A stretch of 64,000 bases of DNA. Origin: an uncultured Oscillospiraceae bacterium (GTDB taxonomy: Bacteria > Bacillota > Clostridia > Oscillospirales > Ruminococcaceae). Location of the stretch: NCBI GenBank assembly GCA_934462925.1, contig CAKSIT010000016.1:1-64000 (forward strand), read 5' to 3'. Below the pieces are notes generated by a model, which ran no database searches, had not been told where the DNA came from, and saw only the letters and a program-made list of their open reading frames with translations. Made by a program: the position numbers and the translations under genes. This document shows, piece after piece, positions 46,845 through 56,381 of this stretch; the stretch's first letter is position 1; every line of letters starts with the position of its first letter.

Positions 46845-48182
46845 ATGCCGTCTGATAATGATATTGCTATATCAGTCAAAAGCCTTAAAAAGTCTTTTAA
46901 GGTGTATTTCGACAAGGGTCAGAGCTTTAAAGAAAGGATTCTGTTCCGCGGCCGCAGCAGATATGAAAAACGTGTTGTTCTTGACGGGATCTCTTTTGAT
47001 GTAAAAAAAGGAGAAGCTGTCGGTCTTATAGGCAACAACGGCTGCGGAAAGAGCACAACGCTGAAGCTGCTGACGCGGATAATGTATCCTGATGAAGGCT
47101 CAATATCCATCAAAGGGCGCGTGTCAAGCCTTATTGAACTTGGAGCCGGATTTCATCCGGATATGAGCGGAAGAGAGAACATCTATATCAACTCTTCAAT
47201 TTTCGGGCTTACAAAAAAGGAAATCGACAGCAGACTGGAAAGCATAATTGAATTTTCTGAGCTTGGTGAATATATTGACAACCCTGTCAGGACGTATTCG
47301 TCAGGCATGTATATGCGTCTTGCATTCTCCGTGGCTATAAATGTTGACGCAAGTGTTCTTCTTATTGATGAGATACTTGCAGTAGGCGACGCAACATTTC
47401 AGGCAAAATGCTTCAACAGGCTCCGGGAAATAAAGGCAAACGGCACCACGATCGTTATAGTGTCGCATTCCCTCACACAAATAGAGCAGTTCTGTGACAG
47501 ATCCATCTGGATCAACAACGGGAAAATAGCTATGGAAGGACTTCCAAGAGAGGTACATCCGGCATATCTTGACTATATGAGCACCATGCATGGCGTGGGA
47601 AGCAGTCACGAAACTCTCCCGCCTGAATCTGAACCGCACGACGGGTCAGAAGCTTCCCGGACAACATCCGCCGCAGATGAAGCTGCCACCGAATCTGCTA
47701 CCGGAAATGCCGGTTCCATCACGGATACAGAACCCGTTCAGAAATCGGAAAAGCCCGGAGAACAATTGCGCTGGGGTAACAAAGATATTGAAATTGTCAG
47801 TGCATATATGCTTGATGAAAAAGGAAAACGCACAACAAAGCTGATATCCGGAAGACCTTGTTCGATATGCATTGAGTATGCCAACCATAAAAATCTGGAA
47901 AAGGCCTCCTGCGGAATAGGCGTATTCAGAAATGATGATGTACAGTGCTACGGCACAAACACAGATATAGACCATGTAACTCTAAAGTTAAATGATCATG
48001 GAACCGTGATCTTTGAGATAGAAAATAACGTACTTCTTGCGGGAGAATATACCATAGATGTCGCATTACACACAACGGATGGATTTGCTTACGATTATTG
48101 CCGAAAGGCAATAGCTGTTTCTGTGGCATCGCTGAATGCTGATATCGGTGTTGAGAGAATTCCGCACAGTTGGAGATCATAA
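46845..48182 (+). CDS. wzt: Polysaccharide exporter ATPase with C-terminal carbohydrate-binding domain (Wzt type)
   Basis: 445 aa. The ATPase (1-245) has Walker A GNNGCGKST, signature YSSGMYMRLAF and Walker B VLLIDEILAVGD. A Ser/Thr/Glu/Pro linker of about 60 residues leads to a C-terminal beta-sandwich (about 310-445). Extended Wzt proteins use that sandwich to recognise the capped end of the O-polysaccharide before export. This fits with the methyltransferase gene that follows as the cap-making enzyme. Confidence 0.93.
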   Translation: MPSDNDIAISVKSLKKSFKVYFDKGQSFKERILFRGRSRYEKRVVLDGISFDVKKGEAVGLIGNNGCGKSTTLKLLTRIMYPDEGSISIKGRVSSLIELGAGFHPDMSGRENIYINSSIFGLTKKEIDSRLESIIEFSELGEYIDNPVRTYSSGMYMRLAFSVAINVDASVLLIDEILAVGDATFQAKCFNRLREIKANGTTIVIVSHSLTQIEQFCDRSIWINNGKIAMEGLPREVHPAYLDYMSTMHGVGSSHETLPPESEPHDGSEASRTTSAADEAATESATGNAGSITDTEPVQKSEKPGEQLRWGNKDIEIVSAYMLDEKGKRTTKLISGRPCSICIEYANHKNLEKASCGIGVFRNDDVQCYGTNTDIDHVTLKLNDHGTVIFEIENNVLLAGEYTIDVALHTTDGFAYDYCRKAIAVSVASLNADIGVERIPHSWRS

Positions 48183-48196
48183 CAGGGAGGATTTGT

Positions 48197-49606
48197 ATGA
48201 CGCATGACGATGTAAAAAGAAAGATCAGGAACAGGCTCGCAGCATTGGAATACACTCCCGGATTCAAAGAGGGGATCAGGACGCCGGATCACTCTGAAAA
48301 GAAGTCGATACAGGCAGGCGCATATATCGATGAAGCATGGCAAAATCATAATGCCGCTTTCTCATGCGCATCTCAGGATGGATATCTGCCGATTCAGGGA
48401 AACAAACTCGCTGTCTTTATCAAAAAAGCTATGAGAAAGCTGCTCAAAATATTCTGGGGCTGGTATATCTTTCCGATATACTCACGGCAGAGCACATTCA
48501 ATGGTAAGACAGACAACGCCGTATCACTGCTGATCACCGCTGTACACGAGCAGGGCGAGGCTCTGGCTCAGCTAGGCGAGGAAAACTCCATTCTGAAACG
48601 TCAGCTTGAAGACACAGCCAATATGCTGAAGACACAGCAGGAAGAATATTCTGCCGCAATGGCTCAGATAAAAACACTGCTTGATGAGACCGGTAAAGAA
48701 ATGCAACTCTTCAAAACGCAGCAGTCGAAATATGAAATAGATCAGGCACAGACAAAATCACACGTTGATAAAAACCGCGATGATATACGGCTTCTGGGCA
48801 GTACACTCTCCTCTCTGGAGCAGAAAGAGAATACCATGGACGCCGCTTTGGAGAAAATAAACGGAGAGATTCCGCGCATAAAGGACGCACTTTGCCTGTC
48901 CTACGATCCTTCCCTGGTCGATGATGACATAATCGACTATTTTGATTTTGAGGACCATTTCAGAGGTTCCCGTGAATCAATAATCGAGCATCAGCAGCAA
49001 TATATTCCTTACCTTAAAACTGATTATACCGATGGCTTTGTTGTTGAGCTCGGATTCGGCAGGGGAGAGCTGCTTGAGACGATGAGAAATAACAACATCT
49101 CTGCAAAGGGCGCGGATATTTCCGAAACATTCGTAAAATACTGCGCTGACATGGGTATGGATGTATGTCGTTCTGACGCACTTCAGTACCTTAATTGGTG
49201 CGAGGACGACAGTCTTAATGGAATCATTCTGTCCCAGGTAGCAGAACACATCAGACCGGAGTACCTGTATCAGCTTATCCGCACGGGATTCAAAAAGCTC
49301 CGTAAAAACTGCTGCTTTATTATAGAAACCCCAAATCCTGAGTCGCTTTCTACATATATGAATTTCTATATAGACGGTTCGCACATCAAGCCGGTTCACT
49401 ATCTGACCCTCGAGTACTTCTTCCGCAAAAATGGATACAGCGAAATAACCAGGCTGTCCGATGATTACAGCAGACACCCTTACGCCGGAAGATTCAGGAG
49501 ATACGTTGTCGATACCTGCGACGAACCTGAAAAGAAGGAAATCCTCAATGACATCAATGAAGCACTGTTCTCGGGAAGAGATTATACAATAATTGCAAGA
49601 AAATAA
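48197..49606 (+). CDS. Coiled-coil SAM methyltransferase, candidate chain-end modifier
   Basis: 469 aa from the ATG at 48197, with GGGAGG upstream (the frame opens at 48170 inside wzt). Residues about 1-110 carry a basic amphipathic region. About 115-225 form a long heptad-rich coiled coil, then comes a class I methyltransferase with motif I VVELGFGRGELLE (near 275) and ILSQVAEHIRPEYL. In E. coli O9a, WbdD joins a methyltransferase and a coiled-coil ruler to stop chain growth. Here the coiled coil precedes the methyltransferase and no kinase is seen. A chain-length ruler role is inference from the adjacent Wzt. Confidence 0.78.
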   Translation: MTHDDVKRKIRNRLAALEYTPGFKEGIRTPDHSEKKSIQAGAYIDEAWQNHNAAFSCASQDGYLPIQGNKLAVFIKKAMRKLLKIFWGWYIFPIYSRQSTFNGKTDNAVSLLITAVHEQGEALAQLGEENSILKRQLEDTANMLKTQQEEYSAAMAQIKTLLDETGKEMQLFKTQQSKYEIDQAQTKSHVDKNRDDIRLLGSTLSSLEQKENTMDAALEKINGEIPRIKDALCLSYDPSLVDDDIIDYFDFEDHFRGSRESIIEHQQQYIPYLKTDYTDGFVVELGFGRGELLETMRNNNISAKGADISETFVKYCADMGMDVCRSDALQYLNWCEDDSLNGIILSQVAEHIRPEYLYQLIRTGFKKLRKNCCFIIETPNPESLSTYMNFYIDGSHIKPVHYLTLEYFFRKNGYSEITRLSDDYSRHPYAGRFRRYVVDTCDEPEKKEILNDINEALFSGRDYTIIARK

Positions 49607-49629
49607 CGCAAAATAAGGATGGTAATGTT

Positions 49630-50673
49630 ATGAGAAAAAGGGTTGTTGTTACAGCGTCCCAGATTCCGTTTACAAAAGGCGGAGCAGAGCTTCTCGTTGA
49701 TTTTCTTGTCAGAAATCTGATAAGAAGAGGCTTTGACGCAGAGGTAGTATCACTTCCATACAAGTGGTATCCGGAGAATTCTCTTTACAACAGTATGCTT
49801 GCATGGAGGATGCTGGATCTGAGCGAGGCTAACGGAAAAAAGATAGATCTGGTGATCTCCACGAAGGTCCCGTCTTACGGAGTGAAGCATGACAATAAAG
49901 TGTCCTGGGTCGTTCACCAGTTCAGACAGGTTTACGACCTTTATGAGACTGAGAATGGATATTCAAGTCTTCCCGAGGGCGAAAGAATACGCGAACAGGT
50001 AATGAAATTTGACAGAATGGCACTGCTCGAATCGCAGAGTATCTTTGCAATTTCAAAGAATGTTGCAGCAAGACTGAAAAAATACAATAACATTGATTCT
50101 GCTCCATTGTATCATCCGCCGTCAATGGCAGGCAGATATAAGACCGGAGAATACGGCGACTACATCGTATCTGTCGGACGGCTTGACAGGCTCAAGCGCA
50201 ACGAACTGCTCATAGAATCCCTGAAATACTGCGACAAGGGTATCAGGGCCAAAATAGCAGGAAAAGGTCCTGAGATGGAACCGCTCCGGAAGCTCGCTAA
50301 GAAACTCGGCGTGGAGGACCGCGTTGATTTTCTGGGATTTGTGCCGGATGATGATCTGCTCGACTTATATGCAGGGGCGTTTGCGGTATTCTTTTCTCCC
50401 GTTGATGAGGACTACGGCTATATCACGCTTGAAGCATTCCTGTCACATAAGCCCGTTGTCACCTGTAAGGACAGCGGCGGAGTGCTGGAATTCATTGAAA
50501 ACGGGGTAAGCGGCTTCGTAAATGAGATCGATCCTGCTGAAATAGGCGCAAATATCAACAAATTGTATGCTGACAAAAAGCTGTGCCGCGACATGGGCAT
50601 GGAGGGCTTTATGCGCGTGAAGGACATAAGCTGGGATAATGTAATAGATAAACTTACTGAAACGATCAGATAA
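49630..50673 (+). CDS. Glycosyltransferase family 4
   Basis: 347 aa GT-B enzyme. FTKGGAELLVDFLV at the start, the nucleotide-sugar half with SVGRLDRLKRNELLIES, and AFFSPVDEDYGYITLEAFLS carrying the EX7E glutamates. It starts 24 bp after the methyltransferase. It probably adds one residue type of the exported chain or its adaptor; donor unknown. Confidence 0.88.
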   Translation: MRKRVVVTASQIPFTKGGAELLVDFLVRNLIRRGFDAEVVSLPYKWYPENSLYNSMLAWRMLDLSEANGKKIDLVISTKVPSYGVKHDNKVSWVVHQFRQVYDLYETENGYSSLPEGERIREQVMKFDRMALLESQSIFAISKNVAARLKKYNNIDSAPLYHPPSMAGRYKTGEYGDYIVSVGRLDRLKRNELLIESLKYCDKGIRAKIAGKGPEMEPLRKLAKKLGVEDRVDFLGFVPDDDLLDLYAGAFAVFFSPVDEDYGYITLEAFLSHKPVVTCKDSGGVLEFIENGVSGFVNEIDPAEIGANINKLYADKKLCRDMGMEGFMRVKDISWDNVIDKLTETIR

Positions 50674-50686
50674 AGGAATTATAAAC

Positions 50687-51988
50687 ATGAAGATAGCATA
50701 TTGTTCCCCCTTTTCACCGCTGAGATCCGGAATTTCCGATTTCAGTGAAGAACTTGTACCGGAGCTTGCAAAACTGGTCGACATCGACCTTTTTTATGAG
50801 GAACCAATACAAAACGAGGAGCTTTGTTCAAAGTTTTCCTGCTATGATATCAAGTGTCTGGACGATGAAAAAATTTCTTCCGCATACGACCTTATCGTTT
50901 ACCAGATGGGAAACAGCTTCGACTGTCATAAAGACATTGCCGAAATGATGCTAAAACATCCGGGAATACTTGAGCTTCACGATATATCTCTTCACCATTT
51001 TCTTGCGGCAGATAAGTTTGTCAGCAATAAGCATGATGAATATAAAGAAATTGTCAGATACTGCCACGGCGAAAAGGGGCTCCGGCTTGTTGAAGAATTC
51101 CTTAACGGTCAGGCAGGCGCCCCATGGGAAACCCACCCGCTGGAGCTGACAGTCAATAAGCATTATGTTGACAGCTCGCTTGGGGTCATCGTTCACTCGG
51201 ACATGGCAAAACAAATGATCAAGGCGGAACGCCCGGGCGTCCCGATAATCAACATTCCTCTTCATGTTCCGGACCTTATCGCTAATACGCCCGAAACTAA
51301 ATCGGAAGCCAAAAAGGCGCTGGGTATTCCCGAAAAATGTGTTGTTCTGGGCGCATTCGGCTTTGCGACAAAAACCAAACGCATTCTGGAAACCCTGGAG
51401 GCGCTGTCAAAGTATAAAAAGCGCGATTTCAGATATGTCGTTGTCGGAAAGCAAGTCGACCTTGACCTGGAAAAGGAAGCGGAAAGGCTTGGCATCAGGG
51501 ATAAAGTCATAGTGACCGGATATATAACGCTTGATGAATACAAGCAGTATATGCGCGCCTGTGACATCTGCGTCAATCTGCGATACCCAACGAACGGGGA
51601 ATCATCCGCAAACCTTCAGCGTATCCTCGGCATGGGTATTCCTGCGATAGTAACTGATATAGGCACTTTCTCCGAATATCCTGACAGCTGCACATTCAAG
51701 GTTTCATACGGCAGCAATGAAATATCGGATATTCTGAACGCAATAGACAAGCTGGCTTCTGACAGCAGGGCATATCAGCAGTACAGCAAGGCTGCCGCGG
51801 AGTTCATAAGCAGCACTGCGCGAATTGAAATGAACTGCCGGAAATATGCCGATTTCTTCAGAGACGTAAAAAATGGAACGTTTGCTGAAACAGATATGGC
51901 AGACCGGCTTCTTGACGACGCGCTGGCAAACGGCTTCTACGATGAGGATTATCTTGTGAAATTACTGGAAGAGGTGGAAAACCAATGA
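50687..51988 (+). CDS. Glycosyltransferase family 4
   Basis: 433 aa. CSPFSPLRSGISDFSEEL at the N-terminus and LGAFGFATKTKRILETLEAL in the C-half. RYPTNGESSANLQRILGMG replaces the usual EX7E surroundings with a single clear Glu. It resembles the second transferase units of WbpX/MtfB-like A-band mannosyl or rhamnosyl enzymes in layout. It overlaps the following membrane protein by 4 bp. Confidence 0.85.
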   Translation: MKIAYCSPFSPLRSGISDFSEELVPELAKLVDIDLFYEEPIQNEELCSKFSCYDIKCLDDEKISSAYDLIVYQMGNSFDCHKDIAEMMLKHPGILELHDISLHHFLAADKFVSNKHDEYKEIVRYCHGEKGLRLVEEFLNGQAGAPWETHPLELTVNKHYVDSSLGVIVHSDMAKQMIKAERPGVPIINIPLHVPDLIANTPETKSEAKKALGIPEKCVVLGAFGFATKTKRILETLEALSKYKKRDFRYVVVGKQVDLDLEKEAERLGIRDKVIVTGYITLDEYKQYMRACDICVNLRYPTNGESSANLQRILGMGIPAIVTDIGTFSEYPDSCTFKVSYGSNEISDILNAIDKLASDSRAYQQYSKAAAEFISSTARIEMNCRKYADFFRDVKNGTFAETDMADRLLDDALANGFYDEDYLVKLLEEVENQ

Positions 51989-54735
51989 ATCCGTTTTTAC
52001 AAAAACACCGTTCGGTATTCAGGGATCTGGCAATTTTCTGTGGATTCCTGCTGATAGCACTGGGGGTATACTATTCTTTTGCCGCCGCAAATATGATATG
52101 GGGCGGAGCCGACAGCTTTCAGTGGCTGAGCTTTACACATAATTGGAAAGACATTGCTTTCAGTTCCTGGCAAAAGCTTTATTCAGCGGGTTCTCCATCC
52201 GGAGCTTTTTACAGCATTAATCCTATAATGCTGCTGCTGATCTGGCTTCCAAATAATTATTATGTTTACGCTGTATATTGCGTCCATATTGCAATTGGCG
52301 CATTTTTCACATATAAATACCTTGGTTCTATAAAATGCGATACCGTTGTTTCGCTGCTTATAGGACTGTTATATGAGTTTTCTGTCCAGATATCCGGTAT
52401 CAGAAGGGGGCACATGGTAATTGTCATAGCTATAACCTACTTACCTATGGCTTTGTTTTTGGTACAGAAATATTTTAACGAGAAAAAGCTGTATTGGTTG
52501 GGGCTATCAGTTTTACCGCTTGTTTTTGCATTTTACGGTGGACATTTGCAGACTGCATTGTATGTTGATATCGCCGTTTTTGCATATATAGTCATAATGG
52601 CAATCAAAGAAAGCTTCACCATAAAAAGGCTGTTCTTGCATGGTATGACTTGGGGCTTAACATATGTTGCCCTAATATGCCCTGCACTTTTAGAACGTGT
52701 GGCAACAATGAAACAGTATACAACAAGTATGCCCAGTTCGGAGCCCAGCTTTGATTACTTTGCCAGTTATTCAATGCACCCGATAAAGATACTTGATTTT
52801 CTTTTCCCCAATATGTTTGGATATATGGAACCTGAAGCATTTGGTGCCACGTATTCTTCTGAAATAGATTTTGAGATCTTTTTAGGTTTCTCTCTTGGTT
52901 TGTTTGCAATATACGGAATTGTAAAGTACTGGAAAGAAATAAATATTAAAATCAGCTTTCTTTTTGTTGTGGCAGCTCTGATATATTGTGTCTGCCCGCA
53001 TATTCCAGTACTTAACAAGATAGTATATCACTTACCTGTTTTTGGCGGATTCAGGTGCGCTTCACGAGCTCTGTTCATATTTGTTTTCTTTATCTATGCA
53101 ATAGTTGCTATAACATTATCAAAAATGATCAATGATAATGCCTTTGATGATCTAAAAAAATATGTTAAGAGAGCTTCAGCAACATTATCAGTATTTCTGA
53201 CTGCATTTGCAATAATTGTAATTGGTCTGGTGATAATATCCAACCAGGGCATTGCTGCCAGTGCGGTTTCGGATTATTTTTCATACACATTCGTTCCTGC
53301 GGTATTATCGCTTGCAATTATATTTATTGCTGTGATAATCATTGGCTGTATGATCCGCAGAAACAGGTTTTCTTCCAAGACTCTTATGAGAGCATTTACG
53401 GTTATTCTGACCGTAACAACTCTTGTAGAGGTATATCCATATTCATTCTATAACCAGGCGTCCTCTCTGGAAACTAGTGAATCAACAGTTAAAGCACTTG
53501 ACGTTGTTCAGGAAAATATAGGGGACGGAAAAATATGGGAAGCGTTTCCGTACATTGATGGTTCTCACATAAGCATTCTAAGCAATAACAGCATCAGCTC
53601 CAGAAACATTCAGGTCATCAATAGCTACATGGCCTTGAATAATCCTGATATATATAGATATTTTTCTCAGAATTCCGGCACATACAGCTACAACTCAAGC
53701 GGCCTTATGACAGGTTCTGTTTACGCCTCGTCAAATCTCTTCTTCCAGAATAACTTTTTGTCAATGATGGGCATTAAATATGTCCTGGACAATATGGGGA
53801 TGGTTTCAGCAAATGGTGAAGCAGCCCAGATAAAAGGCGAAGACCGCGTTGAATATGACATAGAGCGGATAGATATCCCTGCAGCAGGCGGAGAACTTAA
53901 TGTATTGACTTACCCGCTTGAAATTCAGGACGACTGCCTGTACAAGTTCGAATTTGATGGTGCATGCACGATCCCTGAGGTTGTATTCACAGTGGATTTT
54001 TACGGCGGTGCGGCGTATGACACAGCGGAACAGGAGAGGACCATATATAACATCACAGATGGTCAGCACTATGAGTTCCTGATATCTTCCGGAAAAGCGT
54101 CACTCTCTGACGCTGAAACCTGCTGGAGAATACTCACCCCGAATACAGCGGACATCTCAATCCAAAACGTCAGGCTGACCGAGTATGAATCTGTGGTAGA
54201 AACCGCATATACAGAGTTCTACAACGACGGTGAAAATCTGATCTATGAGAACAAGAATGCAAGGGATATCCTTTACGTTACGTCAAGGATCGAAAAAGTG
54301 GACAGTACAAATTACGTCTATGAAAACATGATAGCGCTCGACCTTGCAGATGTTAACTACGCCGTTGATCTCGAAAGTCGCGAAAATGCCCCTGCACAGC
54401 TTTCTGACATTGATTTCGGAAACGACAGGATAACCGCAGGTATATCTGCTGAGGGCGACACTTTCGTTAATTTTTCACAGTGCTTTAATGTTAACTGGCA
54501 CGCATATATAGACGGTTCCGAGGTGACGGTCTATAAGGTAAACGGCATAATCATGGGCATAAATGTTCCGAATGGGGAGCATACAATAGAGTTCAGGTAT
54601 ATTCCTATGCCAAGAATTATTGGCTGGATCATTGCTCTTGCCGCTATACTGTTCTGGATTGCCATCTGCGTATGTAGAATATACAAGCGCAGAAAGAACA
54701 GCAGACTGAAAGTAAAATCTGAACAGGACAACTAA
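51985..54735 (+). CDS. YfhO-family polytopic membrane protein
   Basis: 916 aa. About twelve membrane segments fill residues 12-490, then a large extracytoplasmic domain (about 495-880) and a last TM helix near 890-908. This is the layout of YfhO, a GT-C-like protein needed for glycosyl decoration of lipoteichoic acid in Bacillus. It could transfer a sugar from an undecaprenyl-phosphate donor outside the membrane. It has strikingly lower GC than the sugar-nucleotide genes. A terminator follows. Confidence 0.85.
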   Translation: MNPFLQKHRSVFRDLAIFCGFLLIALGVYYSFAAANMIWGGADSFQWLSFTHNWKDIAFSSWQKLYSAGSPSGAFYSINPIMLLLIWLPNNYYVYAVYCVHIAIGAFFTYKYLGSIKCDTVVSLLIGLLYEFSVQISGIRRGHMVIVIAITYLPMALFLVQKYFNEKKLYWLGLSVLPLVFAFYGGHLQTALYVDIAVFAYIVIMAIKESFTIKRLFLHGMTWGLTYVALICPALLERVATMKQYTTSMPSSEPSFDYFASYSMHPIKILDFLFPNMFGYMEPEAFGATYSSEIDFEIFLGFSLGLFAIYGIVKYWKEINIKISFLFVVAALIYCVCPHIPVLNKIVYHLPVFGGFRCASRALFIFVFFIYAIVAITLSKMINDNAFDDLKKYVKRASATLSVFLTAFAIIVIGLVIISNQGIAASAVSDYFSYTFVPAVLSLAIIFIAVIIIGCMIRRNRFSSKTLMRAFTVILTVTTLVEVYPYSFYNQASSLETSESTVKALDVVQENIGDGKIWEAFPYIDGSHISILSNNSISSRNIQVINSYMALNNPDIYRYFSQNSGTYSYNSSGLMTGSVYASSNLFFQNNFLSMMGIKYVLDNMGMVSANGEAAQIKGEDRVEYDIERIDIPAAGGELNVLTYPLEIQDDCLYKFEFDGACTIPEVVFTVDFYGGAAYDTAEQERTIYNITDGQHYEFLISSGKASLSDAETCWRILTPNTADISIQNVRLTEYESVVETAYTEFYNDGENLIYENKNARDILYVTSRIEKVDSTNYVYENMIALDLADVNYAVDLESRENAPAQLSDIDFGNDRITAGISAEGDTFVNFSQCFNVNWHAYIDGSEVTVYKVNGIIMGINVPNGEHTIEFRYIPMPRIIGWIIALAAILFWIAICVCRIYKRRKNSRLKVKSEQDN

Positions 54736-54776
54736 AGCCTATCGGACATACAAATTCGCCTGTCTTCTAAACAGTG

Positions 54777-54811
54777 CGCAGCTCTGACGCTCGTTGGAGC
54801 TGCGTGTTTTT
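54777..54811 (+). terminator. Intrinsic terminator within the island
   Basis: The 8-bp stem cgcagctc / gagctgcg is followed by tgttttt, 42 bp after the YfhO-type gene. Confidence 0.82.
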
Positions 54812-54839
54812 ACGAGAATAGTTTAAGAGGTAGTTTAAT

Positions 54840-55874
54840 GTGGTTGTAATAAATGGAAAATTCATGTCTCAGAGAATTACCGGCGTGCAGCGCTATGCCC
54901 GTGAGATACTGAATGAATTGGACGCTCTTCTCACGGCCGGAGCAGATTTCGTTGTAGCCGTTGACAAACACGCTTCGGACATTCCATCATATAAGAACAT
55001 CCGTGTAAAGCAGGTCGGTTCCCTGACCGGAAATGCCTGGGAACAGATATCGCTTCCGCTGTATGTGCTGAAACACAGGGCGGTATGCGTAAATCTCTGT
55101 AATATGGCGCCAATACTAACTCCGCATATTGTTGTGATACACGATGTAAGCTACAAGGTGAATAAAGGCTATTTTTCGCGAAAGTTCGCCATGTGGTATA
55201 ATCTTGTCTTTTCGCTGATTATTCACAGAATAAAGCAGATAGTCACCGTATCTCAGTTCAGCAGAAATGAAATATGCCGGACATATAAAACTGATTTCAG
55301 AAATATAACCATCGCATATAACGGATGGCAGCATCTGAGAAGGGCGCCGGCTGACAGCGAGGCGCTCGGTAAATTCGGTCTTGAGCAAAACGGCTTCTTT
55401 TTTGCCATGAGCAGCGTTACTCCGAATAAAAATTTCAGGTGGTTAGCAGAGAACGCGAAGTTGTATCCTGATTCGCTTTTTGCAGTGGGTGGTTCCGTCA
55501 ATGAAAAGGTATTCGGTGACGCACTAGATTTTACGATACCGTCTAATCTGAAGCTGCTTGGCTACGTCAGCGACGCCGAGGCCCGCACACTTATGCAGAA
55601 CTGCACTGCTTTCATTTTTCCAACGTTCTATGAGGGGTTCGGGATACCGCCGCTTGAGGCGCTGTCGGAAGGGGCAAAGGCAGTAGTATCTGATACAAGC
55701 TGTATGCACGAAATATTCGGTGAGTATGTATATTATATAGATCCATACCACCCTGAAACCGACCTAAATAAACTTATAATGCCTCAGATCAAGCCGCCGT
55801 TTCAGCTCCTGGAGAAATACGACTGGAAAAAAAGCGCGGAAATTATTCTTAAAGTAATTGATAAGACTCAGTAA
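54840..55874 (+). CDS. Glycosyltransferase family 4
   Basis: 344 aa with a GTG start at 54840 (AAGAGG upstream). NGKFMSQRITGVQRYAREIL is the typical N-terminus of rhamnosyl/mannosyltransferases of the WbpZ/WbdB-like type, and PTFYEGFGIPPLEALSEGA carries the EX7E glutamates. It lies after a terminator, so it may have separate expression; no strong promoter was found in the 30 bp before it. The last intact polysaccharide gene of the island. Confidence 0.88.
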   Translation: MVVINGKFMSQRITGVQRYAREILNELDALLTAGADFVVAVDKHASDIPSYKNIRVKQVGSLTGNAWEQISLPLYVLKHRAVCVNLCNMAPILTPHIVVIHDVSYKVNKGYFSRKFAMWYNLVFSLIIHRIKQIVTVSQFSRNEICRTYKTDFRNITIAYNGWQHLRRAPADSEALGKFGLEQNGFFFAMSSVTPNKNFRWLAENAKLYPDSLFAVGGSVNEKVFGDALDFTIPSNLKLLGYVSDAEARTLMQNCTAFIFPTFYEGFGIPPLEALSEGAKAVVSDTSCMHEIFGEYVYYIDPYHPETDLNKLIMPQIKPPFQLLEKYDWKKSAEIILKVIDKTQ

Positions 55875-55956
55875 ATAAGTAGAAAAAATCCCTGCCCCGA
55901 AAATATGAACTACCCCATTTTGTACAGACAGTACAAAAAAGTCCCTATTGCATGAA

Positions 55957-56253
55957 TTAAGCGGCAAACAGGTTCCCTGTAACGAGTGGAACCTGTTTCG
56001 TTTTTAGCTGAATACCTCCATTGTTATAGATGAAACCGACGAAATCAAACAGAAAATCAGCCGAGGAGTATGTGCTGTGTTCCTCATAGCCATAAACAAA
56101 GCGGAGTCCGGAAAACTCGTCGATAGCAGTGTATTGACAGAGCTTCTGCTCCGTTCTTGTTGTATTTCCCTGAGGCTCTCTTACTCTATACTTTTCGGAA
56201 TATTTCATCAGGGATTGACGAAACCGCATTTCCTTTTTTATTCCTTTGTCCAA
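55957..56253 (-). pseudogene. Transposase remnant (IS481/DDE integrase-core type)
   Basis: 98 codons. The start RQSLMKYSEKYRVRE matches the helix-turn-helix N-terminus of such transposases. It jumps directly to KLCQYTAIDEFSGLRFVYG and EEHSTYSSADFLFDF, the beginning of the catalytic core. The middle and everything after the first catalytic Asp are missing or altered, so an internal deletion and truncation have killed it. It marks past IS activity at the right edge of the island. Confidence 0.7.
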
Positions 56254-56302
56254 TATCTATTGTAGCACTACACAGAAAAAACAGAGTGACGTTAAAAGTC
56301 AC

Positions 56303-56331
56303 TTGGCAATCTCTGTGAAATATGATAAAAT
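56303..56331 (+). promoter_or_regulatory. Sigma-A promoter of the secreted repeat protein
   Basis: TTGGCA (56303-56308), a 17-bp spacer and TAAAAT (56326-56331), about 50 bp before the ATG. An agtgac/gtcact hairpin lies just upstream. Confidence 0.6.
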
Positions 56332-56381
56332 AGTATTGGAATTATATTCCGATATAAACTATTAAAGGAAGATATCTGGCA

